Assembly: GCA_002319075.1 (NCBI GenBank) | Contig: NVQB01000001.1 | Span: 1,612,001 to 1,676,000 of the forward strand | Length of the DNA: 64,000 bases | Direction of reading: 5' to 3' | Source of the DNA: Sphingobacteriaceae bacterium | GTDB lineage: Bacteria > Bacteroidota > Bacteroidia > B-17B0 > Aurantibacillaceae | Shown here: piece by piece, positions 24,669 to 33,540 of the stretch | How the letters are laid out: each line of letters starts with the position of its first letter | Numbering within the stretch: the first letter of the stretch is position 1 | Position numbers and translations under genes: made by a program | The notes under the pieces: model-generated | Database searches by the model: none | The model's input: the letters and a program-made list of their open reading frames with translations, nothing else | Told to the model about the DNA's origin: nothing

Positions 24669-25865
24669 TTAGTTTGCTTTTAACAATTTATTTACCAGGG
24701 AAGCAGCTTCATGAAATTCGATAGCTGAGTATACTTTTAAGCCTGATTCGTCAATTAATTTCTTAGCCAGTTCAGCGTTAGTACCTTGCAAACGTACAAT
24801 TATAGGAACATTAATAGTGCCCATGTTATTGTATGCATCAACAATACCTTGCGCTACACGGTCGCAACGTACAATACCTCCAAAAATATTTACAAGAATA
24901 GCTTTTACATTTTTGTCTTTTAAAATAATGCGGAAAGCTTTTTCAACACGCTCTGCATTTGCTGTACCACCTACATCTAAGAAGTTAGCAGGCTCGCCAC
25001 CACTTAATTTAATAATATCCATAGTAGCCATTGCGAGACCGGCACCATTAACCATACAGCCTACGTTTCCATCCAGCTTCACATAATTTAATTCTGCGTG
25101 TCTAGCTTCTACGTCTGTAGCATCTTCTTCGGTTTCGTCACGCATAGCCGAATAATCAGGATGACGGAAAAGTGCATTATCATCAAAAGATACTTTACTG
25201 TCTACCGCAATGATTTTGTCATCACTTGTTTTTAAAACAGGGTTAATTTCAAAAAGAGAAGCATCAATGCTTTCGTAAGCCTTATAAAGTGAGCTTACAA
25301 ACTTCACCATTTCTTTGAATGCGTTTCCGCTTAACCCAAGATTAAAGGCAATCTTACGTGCCTGGAAGCCTTGTAATCCAACACGTGGATCAATTTCTTC
25401 CTTCCAGATTTTTTCAGGTGTGTGTTCAGCAACATGCTCAATGTCCATTCCACCTTCTGTACTATAGATAATTGTGTTACGCCCCTTTGCACGGTCAAGT
25501 AACACGCTCATGTAAAATTCTTTTGTAGGAGTAGCTCCTGGATAGTAAACATCCTGCGTAATCAACACTTTGCTTACTAATTTTCCGGTTGCACTTGTTT
25601 GAGGAGTAATTAAGTGCATTCCCAAAATATTGGTTGCCTTTTCTTTTACCTCATCAAGATTCTTTGCCAATTTAACTCCACCACCTTTACCGCGGCCGCC
25701 AGCGTGAATTTGTGCTTTTACAACCACCCAGTCACTGTTATATTTTATTTTTAATTCTTTCGCCGCTTCAACTGCTTGTTCAGGAGTTTCAGCTACAATG
25801 CCTTCCTGTATAGCAACTCCAAAACTTTTTAAGATGCTTTTCCCTTGGTATTCGTGAATGTTCAT
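24669..25865 (-). CDS. sucC: Succinate-CoA ligase (ADP/GDP-forming) beta subunit
   Basis: A 398-residue TCA-cycle subunit. Motifs: MNIHEYQGKSILKSFGV at the N-terminus (ATP-grasp domain), KAQIHAGGRGKGGGVKLAKN, EINPV, and the CoA-ligase C-terminal part with NGAGLAMATMDIIKL.GG, FLDVGG and NIFGGIVRCD. The alpha subunit sucD is not adjacent, which is common in Bacteroidota. It heads a group with two exported proteins. Confidence 0.95.
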   Translation of the reverse strand: MNIHEYQGKSILKSFGVAIQEGIVAETPEQAVEAAKELKIKYNSDWVVVKAQIHAGGRGKGGGVKLAKNLDEVKEKATNILGMHLITPQTSATGKLVSKVLITQDVYYPGATPTKEFYMSVLLDRAKGRNTIIYSTEGGMDIEHVAEHTPEKIWKEEIDPRVGLQGFQARKIAFNLGLSGNAFKEMVKFVSSLYKAYESIDASLFEINPVLKTSDDKIIAVDSKVSFDDNALFRHPDYSAMRDETEEDATDVEARHAELNYVKLDGNVGCMVNGAGLAMATMDIIKLSGGEPANFLDVGGTANAERVEKAFRIILKDKNVKAILVNIFGGIVRCDRVAQGIVDAYNNMGTINVPIIVRLQGTNAELAKKLIDESGLKVYSAIEFHEAASLVNKLLKAN

Positions 25866-25884
25866 AGTAGATTAATAAGTGCTT

Positions 25885-25892
25885 CAAATGTA
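25885..25892 (-). promoter_or_regulatory. -7 promoter box for sucC
   Basis: Minus strand TACATTTG (TAnnTTTG match), 19 nt upstream of the sucC start. The -33 region has only TTT 18 nt upstream. Confidence 0.42.
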
Positions 25893-25922
25893 AGGTTTTA
25901 TTTGTAATTGAAAAATGGCAAA

Positions 25923-25953
25923 CAAAAAAACCCGGCAATTTATTACCGGGTTT
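25923..25953 (-). terminator. Intrinsic terminator of the type B T9SS protein gene
   Basis: Minus strand AAACCCGG, 10-base loop, CCGGGTTT followed by TTTTG. It lies about 20 bp after the stop codon of the 908-residue protein gene. Confidence 0.88.
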
Positions 25954-25973
25954 CATCGAAATATAATCTCTAA

Positions 25974-28700
25974 TTATCGAACAAGAGTTATGGTTCCTTT
26001 TTTATCGTAAGCAACTGCATCTTTACCTGATGATTTTACGGTGTAAAAGTAAACACCGGTTGCAGACTCTGAACCTTGCTGATTTTTACCATCCCATTCA
26101 ACGTTACCTGTTCTGCTGATTAGATCGTAAACAACGTGTCCCCAACGATCAAAAATGGTCATATGGATCTCGCTAAGATTGGTTCCTTTAACAAAGAACA
26201 AATCGTTAACTCCATCACCGTTAGGACTGAAGATATTTGGAATAGTTAATTCTGAAGGGATATCTACTCTAATAACTTTAGAAGCAGTATCAAGACAAGC
26301 GCCTTTTGTAGAGTACATAGTTACCGTGTAAGTTCCGGGCTGTGTGTAAACAACAGAAGGAGAGATAGTAGATGAAATTGGGCCCGGTACAAAAGTTCCG
26401 TTTGCCGCAGTACTACCGCTGGTAGTAGCATTCCCGTAATTCCATGAACTTGTGATACTACTTGCTCCTGTACTAGACGTAGAATTATTTGTAAAATTAA
26501 TTGTAAGTGGGGCGTAACCGGTTTGAACATCTGCACTGAAATCAGCCGTTAATGACCCATTTACGGCGGAAATAGTAGCCGTTTCTCTGCATCCATTAAG
26601 GGTATTAGTAACGGCTACAGTGTATATGCCCGGGAATCTAACCGGGAAACTTGCTACACTGTTACTGCCCACAATGGAAGTAGCAGTTGGGGCCGTCCAT
26701 ACATAACTAAACGAAGAACCATTGGTAACAGTAGGAGTTAAATTAATACTCTGTACACCACAATCTATTACGGTAGGTGAGTTAACTGCTATAATTGGAA
26801 AAGCCTTACCATCAAGAACTGTAAAAGTTCCCGTAGAAATACATCCATTATTTAAATCCCTACCAGTTAAAGTATAAACACCTACAGTTCCAGCCGTATA
26901 TGTAGTGCTCAGCTGCAGTGGCTGCTGAGGTGATGGACCTCTCCATTCCTGGGCAGTTACAAAACTATTGGTTGGAAAACCGGTAGTTGCAGGAATGCTG
27001 GTTTTACTTTGATTGGTTAAGACAATAGTGGGAGTTAAGCAAGTGATCGAAACTGACGCTAATGCAGAAATTGATGTTGTTGGTGGGAAGAGATTCTGGT
27101 AAATAGGAACAACTGAACTTGATTTGCAAGTATTGTTATCGTTCGTTACTGTGAGCGTATACATGTTAGCAAGGGTAGCAGTAACTGGTAAAAGTGTTTG
27201 AGCTACTATCGAGTAACTGTTAACGTTGTTTGGTCCACCACCGTTTGGAATAAAACTCCAGTTATAGCTCACTCCTGTTGTATCACTAACACCCTCTAAG
27301 ACTATACTAGGCGTATAACAACTTAAAATCTGAGTAGGAACAATGGCTGAATATTTTGGAACTGTTGTGTTTTGCAAAATAGAAATTTGCTGTCTCGTTT
27401 CACAATAGTTAGAATTATCTTTCACAATAACAGTCCATGTACCTGGCACATTCATAGAATAGGTGCTTATGGTACTTAAAGGCACTGTGCCAGTAGGAAT
27501 AGTAGTAGATGTAGGAGGGCCAATTAATGTGTATGAAACAGAACCACCCGGGATAGGAGTTGTTTGTGCATTAATAATATTTATAGAGCCTGTGGCTTTT
27601 GCAAAACAGCCTAATGTAAAACTATTAGGGCTATTTACGTTAAATGTAGGGTAATTGTCATTACTGCTAACGGTAAAATTTTTTGTGGTAGTACAACCAT
27701 TGGCATCATTTCTTAGAACATACGTGTAAGTTCCCGGAGCACCAGGAGTGTATATAGTGGTATAGGAAGTGGCTGAATAGGTAATGTTATTGGGAGCTGT
27801 AATAAGATGTGTAACGTTAACACTCGGACTACCCGTAACCGTTAGAGTCGGCGCTAAAGTTTGGGTACAGGTAATATTAAACAAAGATGCAGACATCATA
27901 GATGAAGGAACTGCAGTGTTTTGAACAATAGAGAACGTATACGTTTTAGTACAGCCAGAAACAGGATTTTGACCCAGAATAGTAAGTGTTCCGAGCATTG
28001 TATTATCTAAGTATATACTGTCGTTTTCAACAGGAGTAAAGGAAGAACCAGACCATGTGTAATTAAGCGCGGCATTCGTTCCGTACATTAAAAGAGTATT
28101 GGTTACACAGGTAATCGAATGTGTTGTACCGAAAGGGATAACAGAAAAAACTGCAGGAGCAGGTTGAGGAAGTATTGTAAAAGTTGCCATGGTTGTACAT
28201 CCACCTGCCGCTAGCACAGCTACCGTTCCTGGGCCAGGAGTAAGGCCAGACACCGTTGTTTGTGTAGGAGAGAGTAAATTTGGTGGAATAGGCTGCCATG
28301 CAACAGTATAAGCTGGCGCGGGACTAGCTGGATTAAAACTCAGATTTATATTAATGGTATTAAGCGAATTTGTACAACTAGCCTGAGTAACGGTTGGAGC
28401 AACAATGGGTTGAGGGTTAACAGTTACCTGGATTACTACTGAATTAGTTACAACCGTAGTTCCTGTGCTGGTTCCTGAAGATACAAGAGTATAATTAGTT
28501 GTTACGTTCGGAGAGACCACAAAGTACTGAACATTTGTATTTGTATTCGTAATAGGGCTAAAGTTACCAGGATTTAGCGTAAAACTTGGACTTGATAAGG
28601 TGGATGTAGCCACGATTGTTGCCGAAGAACCCGCACAGATCATCTGAGCATTTGAATAAAAAGCCAAACAAACAAAAAGGAACGCAAATAGTTTTCTCAT
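25974..28700 (-). CDS. T9SS type B (gliding CTERM) modular surface protein, 908 residues
   Basis: A signal peptide (1-18, FYSNA-Q) is followed by a short head, then a Thr/Ser/Pro-rich stalk of strand-rich repeats with regularly spaced single Cys (for example VTQASCT, SITCVTN, NITCTQT, TLGCFAK, ILSCYTP, SITCLTP, VIDCGVQ). A PKD-like domain lies at about 718-819 (TADFSADVQTGYAPLTINFT). The C-terminal 89 residues, from IPNIFSPNGDGVNDLFF with FDRWGHVVYD, are a CHU_C-type (type B) sorting domain. It should be secreted by T9SS as an adhesin-like or surface-layer protein; the function is unknown. It is clearly paralogous to the products at 28808-32479 and 53702-57478, but has the shortest N-terminal head. 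No PorP/SprF partner gene is nearby. Confidence 0.85.
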   Translation of the reverse strand: MRKLFAFLFVCLAFYSNAQMICAGSSATIVATSTLSSPSFTLNPGNFSPITNTNTNVQYFVVSPNVTTNYTLVSSGTSTGTTVVTNSVVIQVTVNPQPIVAPTVTQASCTNSLNTININLSFNPASPAPAYTVAWQPIPPNLLSPTQTTVSGLTPGPGTVAVLAAGGCTTMATFTILPQPAPAVFSVIPFGTTHSITCVTNTLLMYGTNAALNYTWSGSSFTPVENDSIYLDNTMLGTLTILGQNPVSGCTKTYTFSIVQNTAVPSSMMSASLFNITCTQTLAPTLTVTGSPSVNVTHLITAPNNITYSATSYTTIYTPGAPGTYTYVLRNDANGCTTTKNFTVSSNDNYPTFNVNSPNSFTLGCFAKATGSINIINAQTTPIPGGSVSYTLIGPPTSTTIPTGTVPLSTISTYSMNVPGTWTVIVKDNSNYCETRQQISILQNTTVPKYSAIVPTQILSCYTPSIVLEGVSDTTGVSYNWSFIPNGGGPNNVNSYSIVAQTLLPVTATLANMYTLTVTNDNNTCKSSSVVPIYQNLFPPTTSISALASVSITCLTPTIVLTNQSKTSIPATTGFPTNSFVTAQEWRGPSPQQPLQLSTTYTAGTVGVYTLTGRDLNNGCISTGTFTVLDGKAFPIIAVNSPTVIDCGVQSINLTPTVTNGSSFSYVWTAPTATSIVGSNSVASFPVRFPGIYTVAVTNTLNGCRETATISAVNGSLTADFSADVQTGYAPLTINFTNNSTSSTGASSITSSWNYGNATTSGSTAANGTFVPGPISSTISPSVVYTQPGTYTVTMYSTKGACLDTASKVIRVDIPSELTIPNIFSPNGDGVNDLFFVKGTNLSEIHMTIFDRWGHVVYDLISRTGNVEWDGKNQQGSESATGVYFYTVKSSGKDAVAYDKKGTITLVR

Positions 28701-28722
28701 ATTTTTATATTATATCAATTTG

Positions 28723-28755
28723 CAAATATACAAATACCTTGCTAGAATTTCCCAA
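28723..28755 (-). promoter_or_regulatory. Promoter of the 908-residue T9SS protein gene
   Basis: Minus strand TTG (28753-28755), 22 nt, TATATTTG (28723-28730), within the TTG-N(17-23)-TAnnTTTG range. It lies between the terminator of the upstream paralogue and the start codon. Confidence 0.5.
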
Positions 28756-28758
28756 CAA

Positions 28759-28790
28759 ATAAAAAATCCGGCCATTTTTGGCCGGATTTC
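28759..28790 (-). terminator. Intrinsic terminator of the 1223-residue T9SS protein gene
   Basis: Minus strand AAATCCGGCC, loop of As, GGCCGGATTT followed by TTTATTTG, about 20 bp after the stop codon. It separates the two tandem paralogues. Confidence 0.9.
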
Positions 28791-28807
28791 AGGTAAATCT
28801 AAACATT

Positions 28808-31800
28808 TTAGCGGTAAATACTTAATGTTCCTTTGGTGTTAAATTCCTGTGTATCGGATCCAGAAGCTTTAATAATGTAAAAATAAGTTCCCTCTGCAAC
28901 ATCTTTTCCAGCTGCGTTTTTTCCGTCCCAACTAATGTTTCCTGTTTCACTTGTTAGTTCATAAACCGTTTTACCCCAACGGTCAATGATAACAGCGTGG
29001 ATTTTAGTGAGGTTGGCTGACTTAAGGAAAAAGAAATCGTTTACACCGTCGTTGTTAGGAGTAAAAACGTTTGGAATCTCCATTTTGGAAGGTATTTCCA
29101 CCGTAATAACTCTTTGCTTCGACTCAAGACATACACCTTTAGATGCATACAATGTAACAGTGTAAGTTCCAGCCTGGTTAAAGAGCGCTGATGTAACCTG
29201 ATCAGTGGCAGCAGAATAACTAGCTGAAGAACCATTACCAAAATTCCAAACTGTTGCAATATTGGAGGTACCAGTTAAAGTATTAGAAGATGTCGAACTA
29301 TTTGTGAAATTTACTGTTAAGGGTGCAAAACCCGTTATTTTGTCAGATTCGAAATCGGCAGTTAATTTTCCATTAATCAAAGTCATATTTCTTTTGGTTG
29401 AACAACCGTTTACTGAATTGGTAACTACAACGGCATACTCACCAGGTCTGTTTGTGGTTAACGTAGCAGCACTAACACTATTGATAGATGCAGTTGAGGG
29501 AGTAGTCCAGAGGTATATCAAATCCTTTTTATCAGCAACTTCAGGATCAAGAGTCATATTCTGAGAACCGCAATCTAACACTATAGAATCGGTGGAAGTT
29601 CCAAGAACAGGATAATTTTTATTATCTATGATCACAAGAGTAGCTGTCGATTGGCATCCATTATTCTGGTCGGTAATTGTAGCTGTATAAATTCCTACAG
29701 CGCTAGCAGTATAAGTTGTGCTGTTATTCAAAGGCTGCTGCGGACTCGGCCCTACCCATGATGCTGTTGCAGGTTTGTTGTTAAGAAATCCTGTTGCGGG
29801 CGGAATACTGGTCGTACTCTGATTTGTAAGCACTATGGTATTTGTTTTACAAGTAATAGAACTTGTTCCACCGCTTGAAATGCTAGCATTGGGCTTGAAT
29901 AAATTTTGATAAATAGGTATTACCGAGGTGCTTCTACAAGTATTGTTATCTTCTGTAATTGCCAAGGTAAATGTATTTACCAGGGTTGTAGTAGGTGAAG
30001 AAGGTATGTTTACAACCTGTATGGTATCGCCTTGTTGCGAATTAGGAGTACCATTAAAACTCCAGAGATAAGATACGCTATTAGTCGTTGTTGTTTGTCC
30101 GAATAAAGTCACCTTCGGGTTGTTGCAATCAAGGATTGTTCTCTCAATTCTCGCACTGATATTAGGCGGTTGGGTATTTTGTAAAATAGATATTGGAATT
30201 CTTGTTTCACAAAAAGTTGCATTATCCTTTGTTACCACTGTGTATGTTCCTGGGGTACAAACTGTATACACACTCACTGTAGTTAATACACCAGAGGGAG
30301 TAGTAGAAGAGGTACTTGATGGTGGAATTAAAGTATAGGTAACTGGTCCTCCCGGAGGATCCGTATTTCCGTTTACAATATTTACTACCGCACAGCTTTT
30401 TGAACTGCAACCCAATGTAAAGTTTTGCGCGCTGCTTACATTAAAGGTTGGAAAACCCTGACTACATACCACACTAAATTCTTTAGTTGTAACGCAACCA
30501 TTTACATCATTTACCAATACATGCGTATAAATACCGCAGGCTGGAGAGTACACCATGGTGTGTGACGTAGCGGTTGCTGTTCCGCCATAAGGGCTGGTAA
30601 TTTTCATAGTAACATTTACACTCGGATTTGCTGTGGCCGAAACAGTTACTGCAGAAGTGTTACAGGTAATATTTTGAAAATTTGGTGAAATGGTACTAAG
30701 AGGGGCAATTGTATTTACCCCTATGCTTATCACACTATTATTTTTACAATTCGTGGCCGGATCAGTTATAAGAACTGAATAGTTTCCTGCGGTCGTCACA
30801 ACTATTTCCTGAGTGGTATAGGTTTGGCTGTTATTTGCCCAGAAAAAATTCAGCGTGCCGTAACTGTAATTAGTTTGAACAGCGAGCGAAATTGTAGGCA
30901 CCGCGCAGGTTATGCTTGGCGAACCAGTTGTATTTACAAGATTAAATGTTGGAACAGGTGCCGCTGACAGTATTCCCAGAGTCTGAGTAATAAGACATCC
31001 TAAAGGGTCGCTGGCTGTGACACTTACAACATTTGTAAAGTTGGATGCAGGTATGGTATAGGTACCTACTGTGGTGGCACTATTTAAAGATAGTGGATTT
31101 GGAGACCAGGTTATGGACGAGGGATTAGCAGCTGATCCGGAAGGTGTTAATGTAATAACAGCCGTTGAATCTCCACAACCAGCCTGCTTGACGGAAGCCA
31201 GTAAAAGAGGTGCCGGGGTAATGGTAGCTTGAACCACACGCCCTATCGGAGCGCAGGAACCTGGAGGATTCATATAAAGCGTGTAGGTGGCAGAAAGTGT
31301 AGCGGTAAAACAGGTGTTTGTAAGCGAGGGCACCGAGTAATTTGCAGGAACATTTGGTCCGGCCCATGAGTAGGGTCCGAGTCCGGGTGTGGCACAGATC
31401 GTAGCTCCCAAAGCACCGCAAGTTGGCACAGTTACGCTGGTTGTTCCTGCGGAAAAAGCCTGGCCGTTTCCGGTAACAACCATTGGAGAACATTTAGAAT
31501 CGAAGTAAAAATAAGCTCCATGACCACCAGCATTACAATCCACTACGGTAATGTCAATTTGCACCATGCTATTAATATATTGGGTTAGATCGAGTGCAGA
31601 AGTTGTCCAATTTGAAAAACTCCACCCGGCAGCCTGATTACCAGTACATGCACTAAATGATGGGCCACCTGCCGGAATTGTAAAAGTACAACCCGCTCCC
31701 GGAACAGAGATAGAAATATTCGGACATGTGAGAAGGGTTGAGGTACCGGTTACGGTGTTCGTAATGGTTACTTTGATATTAAAGCCTGGCTGGTCGCAAC

Positions 31801-32479
31801 ATCCATGACCGCCATCTTCGATTACGGCAATGTAAGCATATTGAAATAACGCGCTTGAAGGAGTAGGAATAAATGATTTTGACATACGTACCGCTTTAGC
31901 TCCCGCTGCGCCATCATTTAAACGAATAAAAGAATTCCCGGCAGGGCTAGTATTTGATCCAGAACTGAAATAAGAGCTTACAGTCATTGGGATGCGTGTA
32001 TCAGTGGTTGCGGCTGCAAAAACTGTATAAAGACCAGGTGTTGAAGTAAGCTGGGGAGGATTACAGCTATTACTGTTCGTACCAGCCTGAAGAGTCCATC
32101 CCTGCACAGCAGCTGGCGCCACGAGATTGGAAGTGACTAATTCAAAATCTTCATTATTACAAGCGCCGCCATTGGATGGCATAGGTCTGGCTGAAGGCGA
32201 ATTTTGAAATAAAGTTTTAGGCGTAATAGACTGAATACCATATTTTTGGTTTACATAAGTTCTTTTTGCTCTATACATAAACACCTTGTACTCGTTTCCA
32301 AAGAAATTACCTGCTAATGCACCCGCTGAGGCGGCCTGTTCGTCAAAACCATTAACTGAATCTCGTGAAAAGATGTAGGTTGTCATACTCTCTACATAAT
32401 TTGATTGGGCATGACTTTTTTGATAAAATGCTGAAAGAAGCACAAAGACAGCAATTGTTTTTTTGATAGTTGATTTCAT
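28808..32479 (-). CDS. T9SS type B (gliding CTERM) modular surface protein, 1223 residues
   Basis: I start it at ATG 32479 (MKSTIKKTIAVFVLL, signal ending KSHA-Q); a GTG 9 codons upstream opens the same frame but overlaps a possible promoter. A unique head of about 330 residues, with many Cys (GGHGCCDQPG, CNAGGHGAY), precedes a stalk of Cys-containing strand repeats. These align by eye with the neighbouring 908-residue protein: QKAGCGD/VTQASC, NITCNTSAVTVSATANPSVNV, TLGCSSKS, ILDCNNP, SITCKTNTIVLTNQS. A PKD-like domain (TADFESDKITGFAPLTVNFT) and a CHU_C sorting domain (last 88 residues, IPNVFTPNNDGVNDFFF) follow. Probably a secreted adhesin or structural surface protein; the ligand is unknown. 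Confidence 0.85.
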   Translation of the reverse strand: MKSTIKKTIAVFVLLSAFYQKSHAQSNYVESMTTYIFSRDSVNGFDEQAASAGALAGNFFGNEYKVFMYRAKRTYVNQKYGIQSITPKTLFQNSPSARPMPSNGGACNNEDFELVTSNLVAPAAVQGWTLQAGTNSNSCNPPQLTSTPGLYTVFAAATTDTRIPMTVSSYFSSGSNTSPAGNSFIRLNDGAAGAKAVRMSKSFIPTPSSALFQYAYIAVIEDGGHGCCDQPGFNIKVTITNTVTGTSTLLTCPNISISVPGAGCTFTIPAGGPSFSACTGNQAAGWSFSNWTTSALDLTQYINSMVQIDITVVDCNAGGHGAYFYFDSKCSPMVVTGNGQAFSAGTTSVTVPTCGALGATICATPGLGPYSWAGPNVPANYSVPSLTNTCFTATLSATYTLYMNPPGSCAPIGRVVQATITPAPLLLASVKQAGCGDSTAVITLTPSGSAANPSSITWSPNPLSLNSATTVGTYTIPASNFTNVVSVTASDPLGCLITQTLGILSAAPVPTFNLVNTTGSPSITCAVPTISLAVQTNYSYGTLNFFWANNSQTYTTQEIVVTTAGNYSVLITDPATNCKNNSVISIGVNTIAPLSTISPNFQNITCNTSAVTVSATANPSVNVTMKITSPYGGTATATSHTMVYSPACGIYTHVLVNDVNGCVTTKEFSVVCSQGFPTFNVSSAQNFTLGCSSKSCAVVNIVNGNTDPPGGPVTYTLIPPSSTSSTTPSGVLTTVSVYTVCTPGTYTVVTKDNATFCETRIPISILQNTQPPNISARIERTILDCNNPKVTLFGQTTTTNSVSYLWSFNGTPNSQQGDTIQVVNIPSSPTTTLVNTFTLAITEDNNTCRSTSVIPIYQNLFKPNASISSGGTSSITCKTNTIVLTNQSTTSIPPATGFLNNKPATASWVGPSPQQPLNNSTTYTASAVGIYTATITDQNNGCQSTATLVIIDNKNYPVLGTSTDSIVLDCGSQNMTLDPEVADKKDLIYLWTTPSTASINSVSAATLTTNRPGEYAVVVTNSVNGCSTKRNMTLINGKLTADFESDKITGFAPLTVNFTNSSTSSNTLTGTSNIATVWNFGNGSSASYSAATDQVTSALFNQAGTYTVTLYASKGVCLESKQRVITVEIPSKMEIPNVFTPNNDGVNDFFFLKSANLTKIHAVIIDRWGKTVYELTSETGNISWDGKNAAGKDVAEGTYFYIIKASGSDTQEFNTKGTLSIYR

Positions 32480-32505
32480 TGATGGGGTAATTTTTAAAGT
32501 ACGCA

Positions 32506-32537
32506 CTAAACTACTTATTTTTTAATTCCTTAACAAA
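32506..32537 (-). promoter_or_regulatory. Possible promoter of the 1223-residue T9SS protein gene
   Basis: Minus strand TTTG (32534-32537), 20 nt, TAGTTTAG (32506-32513), one mismatch from TAnnTTTG. It lies 26 nt before the chosen ATG. The rest of the 282-bp gap to fabG is AT-rich and shows no gene. Confidence 0.35.
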
Positions 32538-32734
32538 TAGTGTGCCGAAAATAAAGTCTGTTAATTTTTTATTTTTTTAGCTAAAAATACAGGCATTAAC
32601 AGTTAAGCTGTTTTTAATTAATTCTATACTTACGTGCGGGTAACTCCTATTTTATAAGCGCAAGAAAACATTCAACTGCCGCAGCCATAAACAATTTTGT
32701 GGCTGTAATTTAAGCTGCCTCAAAAAATTAAACT

Positions 32735-32742
32735 TATCTTTG
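32735..32742 (+). promoter_or_regulatory. -7 promoter box for fabG
   Basis: TATCTTTG, a full TAnnTTTG match, 19 nt upstream of the fabG start codon. No convincing -33 element at 17-23 nt. Confidence 0.42.
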
Positions 32743-32761
32743 AATCTTTACACATTTAACT

Positions 32762-33508
32762 ATGCAATTATTAGAAAATAAAGTAGCCCTTATTACAGGC
32801 GCAACAAGAGGAATTGGGAAAGGCATCGCTTTAACCTTTGCAAAAAATGGAGCTAATGTAGCTTTTACCTATGTGAGTTCAGATGAAAAGGCCAAAGCGC
32901 TTGAAGCGGAATTGGAAGCTTTCGGCATAAAAGCTAAAGGATATAAAAGTGACGCGGGAAATTTTAAGGCCGCAGATGAACTTGTGACTACCGTTGTAAA
33001 TGATTTTGGCACTATAGATGTTCTAGTAAATAACGCAGGTATTACCCGTGATGGACTTTTAATGAGAATGAGCGAACAACAATGGGATGAGGTAATGAAC
33101 GCCAATCTTAAATCCGTTTTTAATCTTGTGAAGGCCGTGCAAAGACCAATGTTAAAGGCTAAGAAAGGCTCTATTATCAACATGAGCTCAGTAGTTGGGG
33201 TAAAAGGAAATGCAGGTCAAAGCAATTACGCAGCTTCAAAAGCAGGAATTATCGGTTTTACAAAATCGATCGCTCTTGAATTAGGTTCACGCAATATTCG
33301 CAGTAATGCCATAGCTCCGGGATTTATTGAAACTGAAATGACAGGCGCCCTTGACGAAAAAGTTGTTCAACAATGGCGTGATTCTATTCCTTTAAAGCGC
33401 GGTGGATCTGCCGAAGATGTTGCCAATCTAACTTTGTTTTTAGCGAGCGACATGAGTGCTTATATAACCGGCCAATGCATTAATGTTTGCGGCGGCATGT
33501 TAACTTAA
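32762..33508 (+). CDS. fabG: 3-oxoacyl-ACP reductase (SDR family)
   Basis: A 248-residue classical short-chain dehydrogenase. The Rossmann motif ITGATRGIGKGIA is at 11-23, NNAGITRDGLLMRM follows, the catalytic Ser lies in INMSSVVG (about 142) and YAASK near 155-159, and the C-terminal GQCINVCGG is a FabG feature. It reduces beta-ketoacyl-ACP with NADPH in fatty acid synthesis. A fatty acid desaturase is encoded three genes downstream on the same strand, which may be a functional link. The next gene starts near or within its last codons. Confidence 0.92.
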   Translation: MQLLENKVALITGATRGIGKGIALTFAKNGANVAFTYVSSDEKAKALEAELEAFGIKAKGYKSDAGNFKAADELVTTVVNDFGTIDVLVNNAGITRDGLLMRMSEQQWDEVMNANLKSVFNLVKAVQRPMLKAKKGSIINMSSVVGVKGNAGQSNYAASKAGIIGFTKSIALELGSRNIRSNAIAPGFIETEMTGALDEKVVQQWRDSIPLKRGGSAEDVANLTLFLASDMSAYITGQCINVCGGMLT

Positions 33509-33540
33509 TCTTTCAGCAACCCCCGGTAATTCCTAAGATC

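Noticed and set aside
31125-31493. Minus-strand 122-codon frame rich in Cys inside the 1223-residue gene
   Set aside because: An out-of-frame shadow of the T9SS protein gene with unlikely amino acid composition.
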